A DNA stretch of 37,128 bases from Acidobacteriota bacterium (lineage in GTDB: Bacteria > Acidobacteriota > Vicinamibacteria > Vicinamibacterales > JAKQTR01), in contig JAPKZQ010000013.1 in the NCBI GenBank assembly GCA_026393675.1, positions 1 through 37,128 on the forward strand, read 5' to 3'. The position numbers and the translations under genes were made by a program. The notes under the pieces are model-generated. The model had not been told where the DNA came from, did not search any database, and saw only the letters and a program-made list of their open reading frames with translations. Shown in pieces: positions 1 to 9,896 of the stretch (its first letter is position 1; each line of letters starts with the position of its first letter).

Positions 1-246
1 ACACCCTCGTCTTCAGCCTGAGATCTGCATAGGCGCCTATCGACGCCAGCCATCATCTTCACGACCGAGGCGCACGCAACCCGCCAAACCTGTCCTTCGA
101 CCCGAGTGGCGTTGCGCACGGCTTCAGCCCTGCACGCGCGTTTGTCGCCCGTGTGTTGGGCGGTCTGCCATCGCAACGCAAGTGAACTCAGGGTATAGGA
201 CCGTTGAAATGCGCAACGCCAGAACGGTGAAAAGTTTGACATTGAC

Positions 247-2520
247 CTAGCGTCGGATGGTGGGGCGCAACTGGGCAAGTCTGCGCTCGGCAAGCTCCTT
301 GATTCCCGGACCGTCTTCGGTGAGCAGGCTGTCTGGCGATTCAGAAGCCACCTTGTACAGGCGTTCCGCCTCCGAGACGTTCCCGAGTTTCTCCGCGCAC
401 AGAGCCTGAAGATACACTACTGTTCCTGCAGAGACTCCTCGGCCAGGCTTCAGCGTGACGCGCTCAAGTTCTCGCTGGCATTCTGCCCAGTTTTCGAGCG
501 CCCCAAGTGCCACGGCGACATTCAGTCGCGTCACGGATTCCTCGATCGGAGACGACTGACCCGCCAGCCGTGCCCGATAGTCCACCAGCAACTTGTTCAT
601 CAGCAGGGTCCGATCCTCCATCGATATCGCGCGTGGCGTCACGGTCACGGCGAGATCCACGCTCCGTGTCCCGCCGGTACGGTTCCGGTAGTCGACCTTC
701 AACGTCTGACCGGTTTGTTTCGTCGACAGAAGCGCCGCGAAGGCTGCACCGCTCTGAACAGGCTTTCCGTCTATCGCGACGATGACGTCGCCTACCGAGA
801 TACCAGCCGTCGCCGCACTCCCGCCGGGGTCAACCCGGACCACGATCGCGCCCTCATGATCGAGCACATCAATGGTCAACATGCCGACTGATGGCTGGAA
901 CAGAGTCGGCACTTCTGTGAGCTGCGTTACGGCCTCCATCATGGATCCTGGTTCGGTGAGGTTGACCTCGAGCTGATCGGGTTTGCCGCTGCCAGCGGCC
1001 AGCATGTTCACATAGAATCGCCCGGGCTCTCGGTCCGGCACTCGGGCGATCGTCGCGATGCCCTGAACTCCCAGGTTTCTTGAAAGCTGTGACGAGAAAT
1101 CCATGCGCGCGTCCTGGGTGATCTTCGAGGCCGCCTCGTCGAGCGGTTGGAGATTCCGGTCTAGCGCGAGCCAGGTCTGCGGCAATTGGAGACGCTGGAG
1201 GTTCTGCTGCACCAGCTCAACGGTCGGCGCGAAGAACATGATCGACCCTGAGTCCTTGGTCATGGATTCCAAGATGCGGCGCAAATCCGGTCCGCCCCTA
1301 ATTCCCTCCTGGAGCCCAGTGACTGAGAGCATGCCGAAGGCGGGCCGCAAGGCTGCCTTCAGGGTGATGTTGTCACCAGCCCGGAGCTCAAGGCGCCGAA
1401 CGAACCGGCCAGAAGTCGTGCGAGCTTCAACCGTCCGCGAGCCCTCGCAGACGTTCTCCAGCGTCGTCGGGGTTGAGCCTTTGGGCTTCTCGTCGAGAAA
1501 TACAGGAATGCCAGCGGTCTCGCTTTCGACACGCACGGTCGCGACTGCCGGCTTCATCGGCTGTATCCACTTCAAGTCGGTCGGCTTCTCGGCTTGCACC
1601 TCCACGCGCACCGGCGCGTAGCAGTCCATCTTGAACTCGAGGATGATGCGGCCTGGCGCAATACCACCCACCTCGAGCCGGCCGGAGGAACTCGCCAGTG
1701 TGAGGTTCTGCTTGGCCAGGTCGTCCGCGTAAGCCACCGGTGCCGGACCCGGGGGCGTCGTCCCTTTCGATTCCCCGCCGATGAACACCTCGACGCCGGC
1801 CGGGCTCGTGATCACAGCCAGCGTGGCCGACTCGCGCTGCAGGCTCACATCCAAAACCTGACCCGGCGCTGCGGCGATTACCTGGAACGCCTGCGAGCGA
1901 GTCGCGTACCCGAGCCGTGTGGCCGTCAGTTTATGGGTCCCGGCGGTCAAAGCTACCGGTTGACCCTGCACAAGCGTCACCGGTCGGTCATCGAGTTCGA
2001 CCACGGCGTCATCGGGCGCAACCGAGATCAGCACCTCGCCGATTATCTGCTTTCGAGCATCTTCGAAAGCGTTTCTGATCGAGGGAGATGTTGTGGTTGG
2101 GGGCCAGACGTGGCGGGGCTCTCGCATCAGGATGGCCTTGAAGTCGTCCCTCGCTCCGACCCAGTCGTGTCGGCCGGCCAAGCGGGCGCGAACCCGCAGT
2201 TCGAGCGCCTGCATCAGTGTGGATCTGGCCTCTGCATCTTGTGCAGCCAGACTGTCCAGTCGAGCGATCACGGGATCAAGCGCCGCGATGGCCCTGTCGT
2301 AGTCGCCCAGATCGTACAGCCGCTGGGCTTCGACCAGCATCTGGGTCCCCGCTGTCGCCGTCGGTGCCGGCGGAGGAAGCTGGGCGAACGCCACCGAATC
2401 TGGGACGACCAGGGCCAGGACCGCAGCAAGGCATAGTAGCGGCGAACAGGTGGTGTGCGAACCGGTCGGTCCGACTATCCGATTCCGCGCTGATCGAGAG
2501 AAGATCATCGAAGCCCTCAC
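247..2520 (-). CDS. Exported PEGA-PDZ-TPR protein, last gene of the signalling operon
   Basis: A 757-residue protein with an N-terminal signal peptide (hydrophobic run about 29-45, likely cut after AFA near 46). TPR-like helices follow (about 55-140), then three PEGA-type beta repeats (about 160-230, 230-310 and 325-390). PEGA domains are surface or periplasmic repeats often found with Ser/Thr kinases. A PDZ domain lies at about 540-615 (GGSAATAGISVGD core, then IDGKPVQS), and a TPR-like C-terminus at about 640-750. No catalytic residues are visible, so it is probably a scaffold outside the inner membrane. The start is GTG at 2520, overlapping the upstream stop as GTGA; an ATG at residue 5 is an alternative start. 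As the distal gene of the kinase/phosphatase operon it may act as the exported sensor or anchor of that circuit, which is inference. The precise function is unknown. Confidence 0.85.
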   Translation of the reverse strand: MRASMIFSRSARNRIVGPTGSHTTCSPLLCLAAVLALVVPDSVAFAQLPPPAPTATAGTQMLVEAQRLYDLGDYDRAIAALDPVIARLDSLAAQDAEARSTLMQALELRVRARLAGRHDWVGARDDFKAILMREPRHVWPPTTTSPSIRNAFEDARKQIIGEVLISVAPDDAVVELDDRPVTLVQGQPVALTAGTHKLTATRLGYATRSQAFQVIAAAPGQVLDVSLQRESATLAVITSPAGVEVFIGGESKGTTPPGPAPVAYADDLAKQNLTLASSSGRLEVGGIAPGRIILEFKMDCYAPVRVEVQAEKPTDLKWIQPMKPAVATVRVESETAGIPVFLDEKPKGSTPTTLENVCEGSRTVEARTTSGRFVRRLELRAGDNITLKAALRPAFGMLSVTGLQEGIRGGPDLRRILESMTKDSGSIMFFAPTVELVQQNLQRLQLPQTWLALDRNLQPLDEAASKITQDARMDFSSQLSRNLGVQGIATIARVPDREPGRFYVNMLAAGSGKPDQLEVNLTEPGSMMEAVTQLTEVPTLFQPSVGMLTIDVLDHEGAIVVRVDPGGSAATAGISVGDVIVAIDGKPVQSGAAFAALLSTKQTGQTLKVDYRNRTGGTRSVDLAVTVTPRAISMEDRTLLMNKLLVDYRARLAGQSSPIEESVTRLNVAVALGALENWAECQRELERVTLKPGRGVSAGTVVYLQALCAEKLGNVSEAERLYKVASESPDSLLTEDGPGIKELAERRLAQLRPTIRR

Positions 2521-4043
2521 TGGTAGATCTGGACGCTTAATGCACGGTCGTCGAAGATGTACAGCCGGCCCGCAGAATCGAGAGCCATCGCCCTCGACTT
2601 CCTGAAAGCTCCAGGGCTCTTCTCCGCAATCGTGAATGAGGCAATCAGCTTGCCCGCCGGCGTCAACATGAACACCGCCGCGTTGTCCCGGTCGAGGACG
2701 TACAGATGACCGAACGCGTCGAACGTGATGTCGATGGGGTCTCTGAGCTCGTAGTCCTTGCCGCGGGAGGGTATCTGGTACAGCGTACGGCCGTTGCGAT
2801 CGGCGACGACCACGGACTTCGTGTCCCGGTCGAGCATTGCCACCTGATCCAGGTCATCAACGGCGAGTCGCCTGGCATAGACACCGGCAAAGGAGTTCAA
2901 GTATTTCCCGGACGGCGAGAACCGCAGCACGGACTTGGTGCCGGCGTCCGCAACCAGGAGATCTCCCGACGAGAGGGCCGCGGCGGCGGGGATCTCGTCG
3001 AGTGGCCGGAGTGTGTTGTCCGGCTTCGGGACAGCCAGAGCGACGGCTGCCTGCTGGTCGAGGATACGCACCGCTCCTTTGCCGATCTGGACCGCGCGTC
3101 CATCGGGGAGGAAGAACGCGCCGTAGGAAGGGTTTAGCGGGGCGGTCTTCAAAACGGTCCCGCTCTTGTCGTAGAGGCCCACCCATTGGTCGTTTGTTAT
3201 CGCGATTTCGTCGGCCGGACCGATCGCAAGGGCAGTGATGTCCTTCAGTTTTCCGGTGGTGCCGCCAATCTTCCGACTGGTGGGCACGTAGGGTGGCTGG
3301 CCCAGCTGCGGCAGGACATACAGCCGATAGAGGATGGTGAGGCGCGCCACGGCAATTGCGGCGTCCCTGGTGTCGGGGAACCGTTGGCGCACTCGCTGCA
3401 GCTCCTCCATCGCTCGCCCAGCCACCTCCCGCGTTGGAGCGGCCCGTACAAGGGTGGTCGCCAGGCCGATCTGGGCTCTGGCAGCCCATATCGATCGCGG
3501 GTACAGCACCGTGACCTCGCGGTAGCTGGCAATGGCATCGTTGTGGTTGCCGTTGAGGCGGTGGGCTTCTCCGGCATAGAAAATTGCGGCAGCCACCGCA
3601 TCGCTGCGCTTGAAGAGGGTCTGGGCGCGCTGGTAACTGGCTATAGCCGAATCGAAGTTCTCCTTCGTACGTCCCCGGGCGACCGCGATCCGGCCGAGGA
3701 GGACATAGGCCATCGGGGCCGATTTGCTGTTCGGGTACTTCGTTAAGAGATCGGCAGCGGCTTGCTCAGCGGCACCCAGATTGCCCGTGGCCTCGAACTC
3801 GCATGTGGCCACCAGCAGCAGGGCTTCGTCGGCGACGGAACTTTTCCCGTACAGCACCGCCACCGCCCTGAAGTCCTTGAGCGCTTCTGGGTAATTGCGG
3901 CTTTCAAGGAACTTCAGGCCGCTCTCCAGCCGCTGGCGTGCCAGCTGTTCCTCGGCCGCCTGGGCCTGACCACGGAGTGGTGGCCAGGTCACCGCCAGGC
4001 CAACCGCAGACAATACGACAACGGCAAGAAGGTGTTTTCTCAT
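2517..4043 (-). CDS. Exported TPR plus NHL-like beta-propeller protein
   Basis: A 508-residue protein. A signal peptide is visible (MRKHLLAVVVLSAVGLAV). Tetratricopeptide repeats resembling outer-membrane-assembly or YbgF-type TPRs span about 30-240, for example the NYPEALKDF and NHNDAIASY helices. The C-terminal half (about 265-508) is a repeated beta-strand pattern of the NHL or SMP-30 propeller kind, with recurring units such as GDLLVADAGTKSV, GHLYVLDRDN and GRLYIFDDR. I chose the ATG at 4043 because it overlaps the kinase stop as ATGA and begins the signal peptide; a longer frame reaching 4115 would run into the kinase gene. TPR and propeller modules bind proteins, so an extracytoplasmic scaffold role is likely. 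The tight coupling ties its function to the kinase just upstream. Confidence 0.82.
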   Translation of the reverse strand: MRKHLLAVVVLSAVGLAVTWPPLRGQAQAAEEQLARQRLESGLKFLESRNYPEALKDFRAVAVLYGKSSVADEALLLVATCEFEATGNLGAAEQAAADLLTKYPNSKSAPMAYVLLGRIAVARGRTKENFDSAIASYQRAQTLFKRSDAVAAAIFYAGEAHRLNGNHNDAIASYREVTVLYPRSIWAARAQIGLATTLVRAAPTREVAGRAMEELQRVRQRFPDTRDAAIAVARLTILYRLYVLPQLGQPPYVPTSRKIGGTTGKLKDITALAIGPADEIAITNDQWVGLYDKSGTVLKTAPLNPSYGAFFLPDGRAVQIGKGAVRILDQQAAVALAVPKPDNTLRPLDEIPAAAALSSGDLLVADAGTKSVLRFSPSGKYLNSFAGVYARRLAVDDLDQVAMLDRDTKSVVVADRNGRTLYQIPSRGKDYELRDPIDITFDAFGHLYVLDRDNAAVFMLTPAGKLIASFTIAEKSPGAFRKSRAMALDSAGRLYIFDDRALSVQIYQ

Positions 4044-5818
4044 CTGATTATAAGGGGTGTGGTTTCGCCTGGCCGAATCAGCACGGGGAACGGGCGGCCG
4101 GGGCGGTTGGGACACTCAACCGTGACAATGTAGTTTCCCTGGACGAGACTGTGGGACGAAAGAGGGAAGCCGCCGAGGTCTTTTCGTCCGATTCTCGCTT
4201 GGCATGCCTCGAAGGCACCTTGGAGTTGGGGGGCCAGTATGCCGAGCGCGGGGGCCTCGACCGTGACGCGCCGGCCGACTGCCGGATCGATCACTCTGCT
4301 CTGGTCCAACAGGTACTCCGCGGCACGCAGCCGGACGGTCGTGCGGCCGTAAACCCTGACTTCGTGGTGCGTACTGGCCTCCGAGATCACCCGCCCGCCC
4401 TCGACGATCTCGAAGGGATAAGGCCCATCCGCCACGACGGTGACCGGGTCTCTGCTTAGCGCGCTCAGTTTGACGGCTACCCGGCCGGCAGCGAGGACCT
4501 CCGCGGTCACCGGCACGTCGATTGGCGTGAACCCGGATTTTGTGAAGCGAATCTTGGCGGCCGATCCCCGTTCGACGGTCAGCTCGACTGGCGTCGTGTT
4601 CGCAAGTTGTGCGCCGTTCAACGAGATCGCCGCGCCCAGGGGCTCGGATTCCACCCGAAGCGTCACTGTAGACGGCAGTTGGCGAAGGCTGCCGCCACCG
4701 GGTTCCTTGGAAGGTCCGGCTTCACGCGCAGCCACGGAGCTTGCTTTCACTGGTGCGTCGATGTCGGCGCGTCTGCCTGTTCCCAGCCAGAGGCTCCCGA
4801 CCACCGCCACCGCCAACAGCGCAATCGCGGCCAGAGCAATTCGGCGCACTCCTACTCGGTTGAGCTGGTCCTGCAACGCTTCCCAGAAAGCAGGCACCGC
4901 GCCCGTCGCGCCAGCCCGGCGAGGCCGGTCAGATACAGGTTCGCGCAATATCGTGCCGGTGAGCCTGGTCTCGCGAACATCCGGTGAATCCGCTATCACA
5001 CGGCTCTCCACCCCAGCCAGCCTGACGTCGGTGGCCAGCTCCAGCGCTGTTTGATAGCGGGCGTCTTGGTCCTTCTGCAGCGCTCGATCGACAACCGCCA
5101 GCAGCGCCGGCGGCACGCTAGGCGCGATGGTGGAAAGCGGCGGCGGGGCCTCCTGCAGGATCTTCGACACGATCGCAGTCGGCGTCTCGCCATCGAACGG
5201 CCGGCGCCCGGCCAGAAGCTCATAGAGGATTACGCCCACAGCGAAGATGTCAGCCCGGGAATCGACGGGGCCGTTGCCGAACCGCTCCGGGGCCATGTAG
5301 GCGACGCTGCCCAGCGTGTCTTTTCCCTGGGTCATTGTCGATGCCGATACGCGCGCGATCCCGAAATCCAGCAGTTTGACGGCGCCATCGGGCTGGATCC
5401 ACACGTTCGCCGGCTTGACATCCCGGTGGATCACACCGGACGAATGCGCGTGGTGCAGGCCCGTGCACAACTGCACGATGATATCGGTGGTGGCGTCAAT
5501 CGTGAGGGGAGGATCCGACCGCAGACGCGTCGCCAGGTTTTGTCCCCGAAGGAACTCCATCGCGATGAACGGGTTGCCATCCGACTCCCCGAATTCATAG
5601 ATGGTGACGATGTTCCGATGTTGTAGACGGGCAGCGGCCTTGGCCTCCTTAAAGAAGTACGCGCGCGCATTGCTGTCGTCAGAGAGGTCAGTCGTCATCA
5701 CCTTGACAGCGACGTCACGATCGAGAACGGGGTCCCGGCCGCGGTAGAGCACACCCATGCCCCCGCGGCCGACGCGCTCCGCAATTTCGTATCGCCCGAT
5801 GGTCGACGGATCCTCCAC
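4040..5818 (-). CDS. Membrane Ser/Thr protein kinase with extracytoplasmic PEGA domain
   Basis: A Hanks-type kinase of 592 residues. The glycine loop is GRGGMG (17-22), the ATP lysine K39, the helix-C glutamate near E58, the catalytic loop HRDVKPAN (131-138), the metal motif DFG (151-153) and APE near 176-178. Threonines in the activation segment (TMTQGKDTLGS) are plausible autophosphorylation sites. One transmembrane helix at about 324-346 separates the cytoplasmic kinase from an outer region with a PEGA repeat (about 385-450) and another beta-rich stretch. It starts at GTG 5818, nine bases after the FHA gene stop, and overlaps the TPR/propeller gene by ATGA. All key catalytic residues are present, so it should be active. 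The outer PEGA part may sense envelope signals, and the FHA protein next door is an obvious candidate partner; both points are inference. Confidence 0.93.
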   Translation of the reverse strand: MEDPSTIGRYEIAERVGRGGMGVLYRGRDPVLDRDVAVKVMTTDLSDDSNARAYFFKEAKAAARLQHRNIVTIYEFGESDGNPFIAMEFLRGQNLATRLRSDPPLTIDATTDIIVQLCTGLHHAHSSGVIHRDVKPANVWIQPDGAVKLLDFGIARVSASTMTQGKDTLGSVAYMAPERFGNGPVDSRADIFAVGVILYELLAGRRPFDGETPTAIVSKILQEAPPPLSTIAPSVPPALLAVVDRALQKDQDARYQTALELATDVRLAGVESRVIADSPDVRETRLTGTILREPVSDRPRRAGATGAVPAFWEALQDQLNRVGVRRIALAAIALLAVAVVGSLWLGTGRRADIDAPVKASSVAAREAGPSKEPGGGSLRQLPSTVTLRVESEPLGAAISLNGAQLANTTPVELTVERGSAAKIRFTKSGFTPIDVPVTAEVLAAGRVAVKLSALSRDPVTVVADGPYPFEIVEGGRVISEASTHHEVRVYGRTTVRLRAAEYLLDQSRVIDPAVGRRVTVEAPALGILAPQLQGAFEACQARIGRKDLGGFPLSSHSLVQGNYIVTVECPNRPGRPFPVLIRPGETTPLIIR

Positions 5819-5827
5819 GTGCCTACC

Positions 5828-7345
5828 TCATTCGCCCGCTTCTGGCTTCCGGTCCCGTCCGGCGCGGAGGGCTTCGAGCCGGCTCTTCGCAAACACATGC
5901 TTCGGATCATCCGGGGGAAGTAGCCCGAGGACGCGCTGGTACCGATCAATGGCCTCCTTAGGTGATCTTCCCGAGGCGTCAAACTGCTTGGCCTCTGCGA
6001 AGAGTTCATTACCCTTCTGCGTCATACGCACGCGCAGTTGCTTCTCAAGGTTGTCCACTTCGTCAAGAGACGGATCCAGTTGCCTCGCACGCTCGTACTG
6101 GGACAGGGCGGCGACCAGGTCGCCACTGGCCTCGAGCGCCGACCCCGCGGCGATGGCCTGCCTCGTTTGGGCGGTGATTCCCGCTCGCGCCTCCTTCAAG
6201 CTGTCCGCCGACGATTCGTAGCCGGGCTCCTCGGCTAGAATCGCCGTAAAGGCGGCCGCGGCGTCCGCGAACCGCTCTACGCGTAGCAACCCCTCGGCGG
6301 CCCCGTAGCGTTCGAATATCACCCGTGAGCGTTCCCTCAGGGCGGCCGGTGTTTCGTTCGGGCGGCGGGCCAGCATCGGCCAAGGCGTGGGTTCGGCCTG
6401 CGGACGATTGCGGGCCGGCGGAGGAGCGGCCGAAGGCTGGTCTGATCTCAACGCCGCCGACTGGGGAGTTCCCGGCGTCGGTACCGCGCGCCGAGCCTCG
6501 GCGGTCCTGATGGCGTTCTGAACCCGAGTCTGCAACTCCAGTGCTTCGACATTGTTCCCGCTGATGGTCAGGGACTTGCGGACAGCGTCCTGTGCCTCCT
6601 GAAGAAGCCCACGGTCCAGTGCTGTCCTCGCGTCGAGCAGATGCCGCTGACGCTCGCTCTCTGCCGATGGCGCGAGGGGTTCGCTGGGGTTATTCGCGGC
6701 GCCTTCGCGATCCGGCTGCGCCGGCCGCCGCAGCCAAGTCTGGCTCAGGACCAATGCCAGCACCAGCACTCCCACGATTCCCGCGAAGAGCGCTAGATGC
6801 GGCCACCGCCGTGACGCGCCGATCCATTCCGGCCGGAACGCGGCGAGCTGGCGCCAGATCGGTGGACGACTACGTCGGGCCTCGGCCGCCGGACCCGATG
6901 CCTTCTCCTTCTGGGATCGTGCGTCAAAGCGCAGCGTCCCTGACGTCTGCGTCGGGGGACGGGTGGCCGCGGTCGCCGCCGATGAAGCTCCGAGGTGCGG
7001 GCCCAACCCCAGGGACTCGGCCCGGTTGACAGAGGCGATGTCCGGGTCGCCGGGCGCCGAATCGAATCTGATGTCGAACGATCCGACGGACAGGGTCATG
7101 CCGGGTGTCAGTTCAATCTCGCGCACCTGCGTCTCGCCGTTCCAGACGCCGTTCTGGCTACCCACATCGACAATTACGTAGCCATTGCCATCGAGGCGTA
7201 CTTCCGCGTGGTGGCGGGATACCGTCTTGTCCGGGTCGTCCAGCACGACATCGTTGTCTCGCGCACGGCCGATCGTGAGGTCTCTCAGCCCGAGCTGGAC
7301 CTCGCGCACGACGACGCCGTCGCTAAGCATCACCAGTTTTGGCAT
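5828..7345 (-). CDS. FHA-TM-TPR membrane protein
   Basis: A 505-residue protein. The N-terminal forkhead-associated domain (about 1-95) has the phospho-threonine binding residues intact: R27 of GR, S43 and H46 in SRHH, then S63 and N65 in SQNG. A low-complexity linker follows, then one transmembrane helix (about 183-202), then an extracytoplasmic TPR/helical region (about 225-500) with a proline- and alanine-rich break near 290-320. FHA domains bind phospho-Thr peptides, so this should read the output of one or both operon kinases and transmit it across the membrane or dock partners there. It lies 4 bases after the upstream kinase and 9 before the downstream kinase. The architecture resembles the two FHA-TM-TPR proteins of the pilus operon (24419 and 25406), which links the two operons functionally. 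Confidence 0.88.
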   Translation of the reverse strand: MPKLVMLSDGVVVREVQLGLRDLTIGRARDNDVVLDDPDKTVSRHHAEVRLDGNGYVIVDVGSQNGVWNGETQVREIELTPGMTLSVGSFDIRFDSAPGDPDIASVNRAESLGLGPHLGASSAATAATRPPTQTSGTLRFDARSQKEKASGPAAEARRSRPPIWRQLAAFRPEWIGASRRWPHLALFAGIVGVLVLALVLSQTWLRRPAQPDREGAANNPSEPLAPSAESERQRHLLDARTALDRGLLQEAQDAVRKSLTISGNNVEALELQTRVQNAIRTAEARRAVPTPGTPQSAALRSDQPSAAPPPARNRPQAEPTPWPMLARRPNETPAALRERSRVIFERYGAAEGLLRVERFADAAAAFTAILAEEPGYESSADSLKEARAGITAQTRQAIAAGSALEASGDLVAALSQYERARQLDPSLDEVDNLEKQLRVRMTQKGNELFAEAKQFDASGRSPKEAIDRYQRVLGLLPPDDPKHVFAKSRLEALRAGRDRKPEAGE

Positions 7346-7349
7346 GGTG

Positions 7350-9896
7350 TTATCTTGTTCCGGCGCTCCTCAGCCGGCCCTCCCGGACTCGAGCCAGCAG
7401 CGCCCCGACCGACGAGCGCACGGTGTTGATGAATCCGCCCTCGTGGGGGACGTCCAAGCCTCTGACCGTGCTTTCGGTGTCGGTCTCGCGCGCAGAATCG
7501 TCCTGCGCCTGCTGGGCGTCCGCGCTTCCAGCCGCGTCGTCGGACGCCGGTACTCGCCGCAGCGCCTGCGCGAAGATCGCGCGCGCCTCCGCATTCAAGG
7601 CCTCGGCGGCGAGTACAGCCTCGCACGCCTCGGCGGCGCGGTTCCAGTTATGGAATCGCAAGGCGCTCCGGGCATTCAGGAGACTGCGCTCGACTTCGCG
7701 ACGGCCACCCCGCTCGGTGCGCGTCCGAAGGTTTTGCGTCCGCTGATCGCTCTCACGTCGGAGTGCCTCGAGCACCAGGGCCGCAGCCTCGGCGGCAGTT
7801 TCGTCCATCAGGAGCGCCGCTTCGGCCTGGGTGGCGCCGCGGCTGAACTGGCCCTCATCCAGAGACGCTCGCGCGTCCGCCAGTGCCTGCTGGGCTCTCG
7901 ATAGTCTGGCCTGATGATCCGCGGCCCGCCGGAGATGCACGCGGGCATCCATCACAAGTTCTCGCGCACGATCGAGTGTCGGCTCCAACGAGAAAGCACT
8001 CGTGGCTTCGTCGCGCGTGGCGATCGCGTTCGCCCCGGCCCAAGCCTCCTCGGCGGCGGCGAGATGAGTTGCGGCTTGTGCCCGCCGGCGCTCGAGTTCG
8101 GCTAGCCGATCTGATTCCGCCACCAGCCGCGCGAGAGCGTCGCCAACGCCAGGAGCATCGGGTTCCTTCGCGCGGAAGGCTTCGAGTGCCTCGATCGCCT
8201 CGTGACGGCACCCGGCATCGAACTGCGCCTGGGAGTCCACGACTTGCGCCATTGCCCGCCGTGCGCGGTCGAGGTTGGCCCGCAGGGAGGCAGCCGGCGC
8301 TGCGGCCGAGTCGGACCCGAGCTCTTCGGCGAGCGCCTCGGCGCGGACAACATGATCTTCGGCCTCGTCCAGGCGCCCGAGTTCAACCGCTCGCATGCCG
8401 GCGTCTACGGCATTGCGCAACGCGTGCAGGCGTGCGAACCGTTCGCGCTCGATACCAGACTCGGCCTCCTCTCGCAACATGTCGGCTTTCGGACCGCCGC
8501 CGTTGAGCTGCCGAAGCTGCTCGGCCACCTCCAGCATTCCGATCCAGTCACGCGCGTTGCGGGCGGCCTTGGCTGTGGTCAGTAGCTCCTGGGTCTTGGC
8601 TTCCGTTTCATCGAAGCGGGCCGACTGCTCCCGGCCTCGCGCAAGGGCCGCATCGAGGATCGGAGACTGGGGGACCGATCGCGCGGCGGACTCCAGCAAC
8701 GGGACCGCCTGCTGCGGGGCGCCCGTGCGCAACGCATCCTCGGCTTGGACAAGGGCTTCGGCCGCTGCTCGCAGCGGGCCCACGGCGGCTTCCAGTTCCG
8801 CGCGCCGCGCGTCGATGCGTGCGAGGATGTCCGTGATGATGTCGCGCCTGAAAGGAATCCGGAGGAAGCCAGCTGCACCATGTTCCGCGACCAGCGGGTA
8901 CTCGTCCTGCAGAGCCGCCAGCACAGGGTCCGGCGTCGGGTCCAGCTCAACGCCCAGCTGCCGGCTGGCCTGCAGCCGGTTCGCCGTCAGCGTTTCGATC
9001 ACCTGGTAGCCCGCGCGGGCCCGTTCAGCGACTTGCCGGGCTTCACCTTCCCAGTCCCGGCGGAAGTTCACGAGGTCCGCGGCGAGTTCTCTTGCCGATT
9101 GCGGCCGATCTTCGCGCCTCTTGGCCAGCGCCCGCAGGAGGATGCGGGTGAGAGCCGGCGGTGCCTCCTCCGGCGCGATCACCGGCGGATCCTCGTGCTG
9201 GACCTTCCGGAGAACTGCCGGGAGATCAGGGCTGGCAAAGGGCTTGCGGCCCGTCAGGATGAAGTAGAACACCGCCCCTGCGGAGAACAGGTCAGATCGG
9301 TGATCCACATCCGCTCCGATGGTCTGTTCCGGCGACATGTAGTCCGGCGTGCCGATGATGAACCCGCTCACCGTCATCGTCGACGTGGCAAGGCGCGCGA
9401 TGCCGAAGTCGAGGATCTTCAGACTGCCGTCGTTGAGGACGTACAGGTTGCTCGGCTTGATGTCGCGGTGGAATACGCCTTGCGCATGTGCTGCGGATAG
9501 TCCTTCGCACAGCTGGATCATCAGGTCGATTCTGGTTTCAAGCGGTACGCCCTCCTGACGCGTCAAGAACTGGTTGAGAGGAGCGCCGCGCAGAAGCTCC
9601 ATGACGATGTAGAGACGACCATCTGCTTCGCCGAGGTCGTACGTCGCCGTGATGTTGCGGTGGAGCAACTGTCCGCCGACGTTCGCCTCCCGCTCGAATC
9701 TCGCGCGGACTTCGGGCTCGCTGTCCAGGTCGGCAGCCATGACCTTGAGGGCGACGGTCCGGTCCATCTCTTCGTCGCGGGCGCTGTAGACGACACCCAT
9801 CGCTCCACGCCCGATGCGCTCGATGATCTTGTAATGCCCGATTCTGGTCGGCAAGCGCGGGGGCGCGCCAATGGAACCAGGGTGAGATGTCGTCAT
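7350..9896 (-). CDS. Cytoplasmic Ser/Thr protein kinase with long helical tail
   Basis: An 848-residue protein with an N-terminal Hanks kinase (about 20-290): GRGAMG loop (29-34), K51, E70, HRDIKPSN (143-150), DFG (163-165) and SPE (188-190). All residues expected for activity are present. The remaining 550 or so residues are Ala/Arg/Glu-rich alpha-helix with TPR-like or coiled-coil periodicity, for example GRLDEAEDHVVRAEALAEEL. I see no transmembrane segment, unlike the other two kinases in the window. The tail ends with a short unstructured Asp/Ser-rich stretch. The start ATG at 9896 overlaps the phosphatase stop as ATGA. Pairing with PP2C in one operon is the common kinase/phosphatase arrangement. 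The tail probably scaffolds substrates or oligomerises the kinase; this is inference. Confidence 0.92.
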   Translation of the reverse strand: MTTSHPGSIGAPPRLPTRIGHYKIIERIGRGAMGVVYSARDEEMDRTVALKVMAADLDSEPEVRARFEREANVGGQLLHRNITATYDLGEADGRLYIVMELLRGAPLNQFLTRQEGVPLETRIDLMIQLCEGLSAAHAQGVFHRDIKPSNLYVLNDGSLKILDFGIARLATSTMTVSGFIIGTPDYMSPEQTIGADVDHRSDLFSAGAVFYFILTGRKPFASPDLPAVLRKVQHEDPPVIAPEEAPPALTRILLRALAKRREDRPQSARELAADLVNFRRDWEGEARQVAERARAGYQVIETLTANRLQASRQLGVELDPTPDPVLAALQDEYPLVAEHGAAGFLRIPFRRDIITDILARIDARRAELEAAVGPLRAAAEALVQAEDALRTGAPQQAVPLLESAARSVPQSPILDAALARGREQSARFDETEAKTQELLTTAKAARNARDWIGMLEVAEQLRQLNGGGPKADMLREEAESGIERERFARLHALRNAVDAGMRAVELGRLDEAEDHVVRAEALAEELGSDSAAAPAASLRANLDRARRAMAQVVDSQAQFDAGCRHEAIEALEAFRAKEPDAPGVGDALARLVAESDRLAELERRRAQAATHLAAAEEAWAGANAIATRDEATSAFSLEPTLDRARELVMDARVHLRRAADHQARLSRAQQALADARASLDEGQFSRGATQAEAALLMDETAAEAAALVLEALRRESDQRTQNLRTRTERGGRREVERSLLNARSALRFHNWNRAAEACEAVLAAEALNAEARAIFAQALRRVPASDDAAGSADAQQAQDDSARETDTESTVRGLDVPHEGGFINTVRSSVGALLARVREGRLRSAGTR

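Noticed and set aside
1-246. Open frames at the left edge (a minus-strand frame below about 119 and a plus-strand frame across the stretch)
   Set aside because: They are short, have no recognisable family or start signal, and both strands are open in the same stretch, so neither can be supported. I see no gene here.
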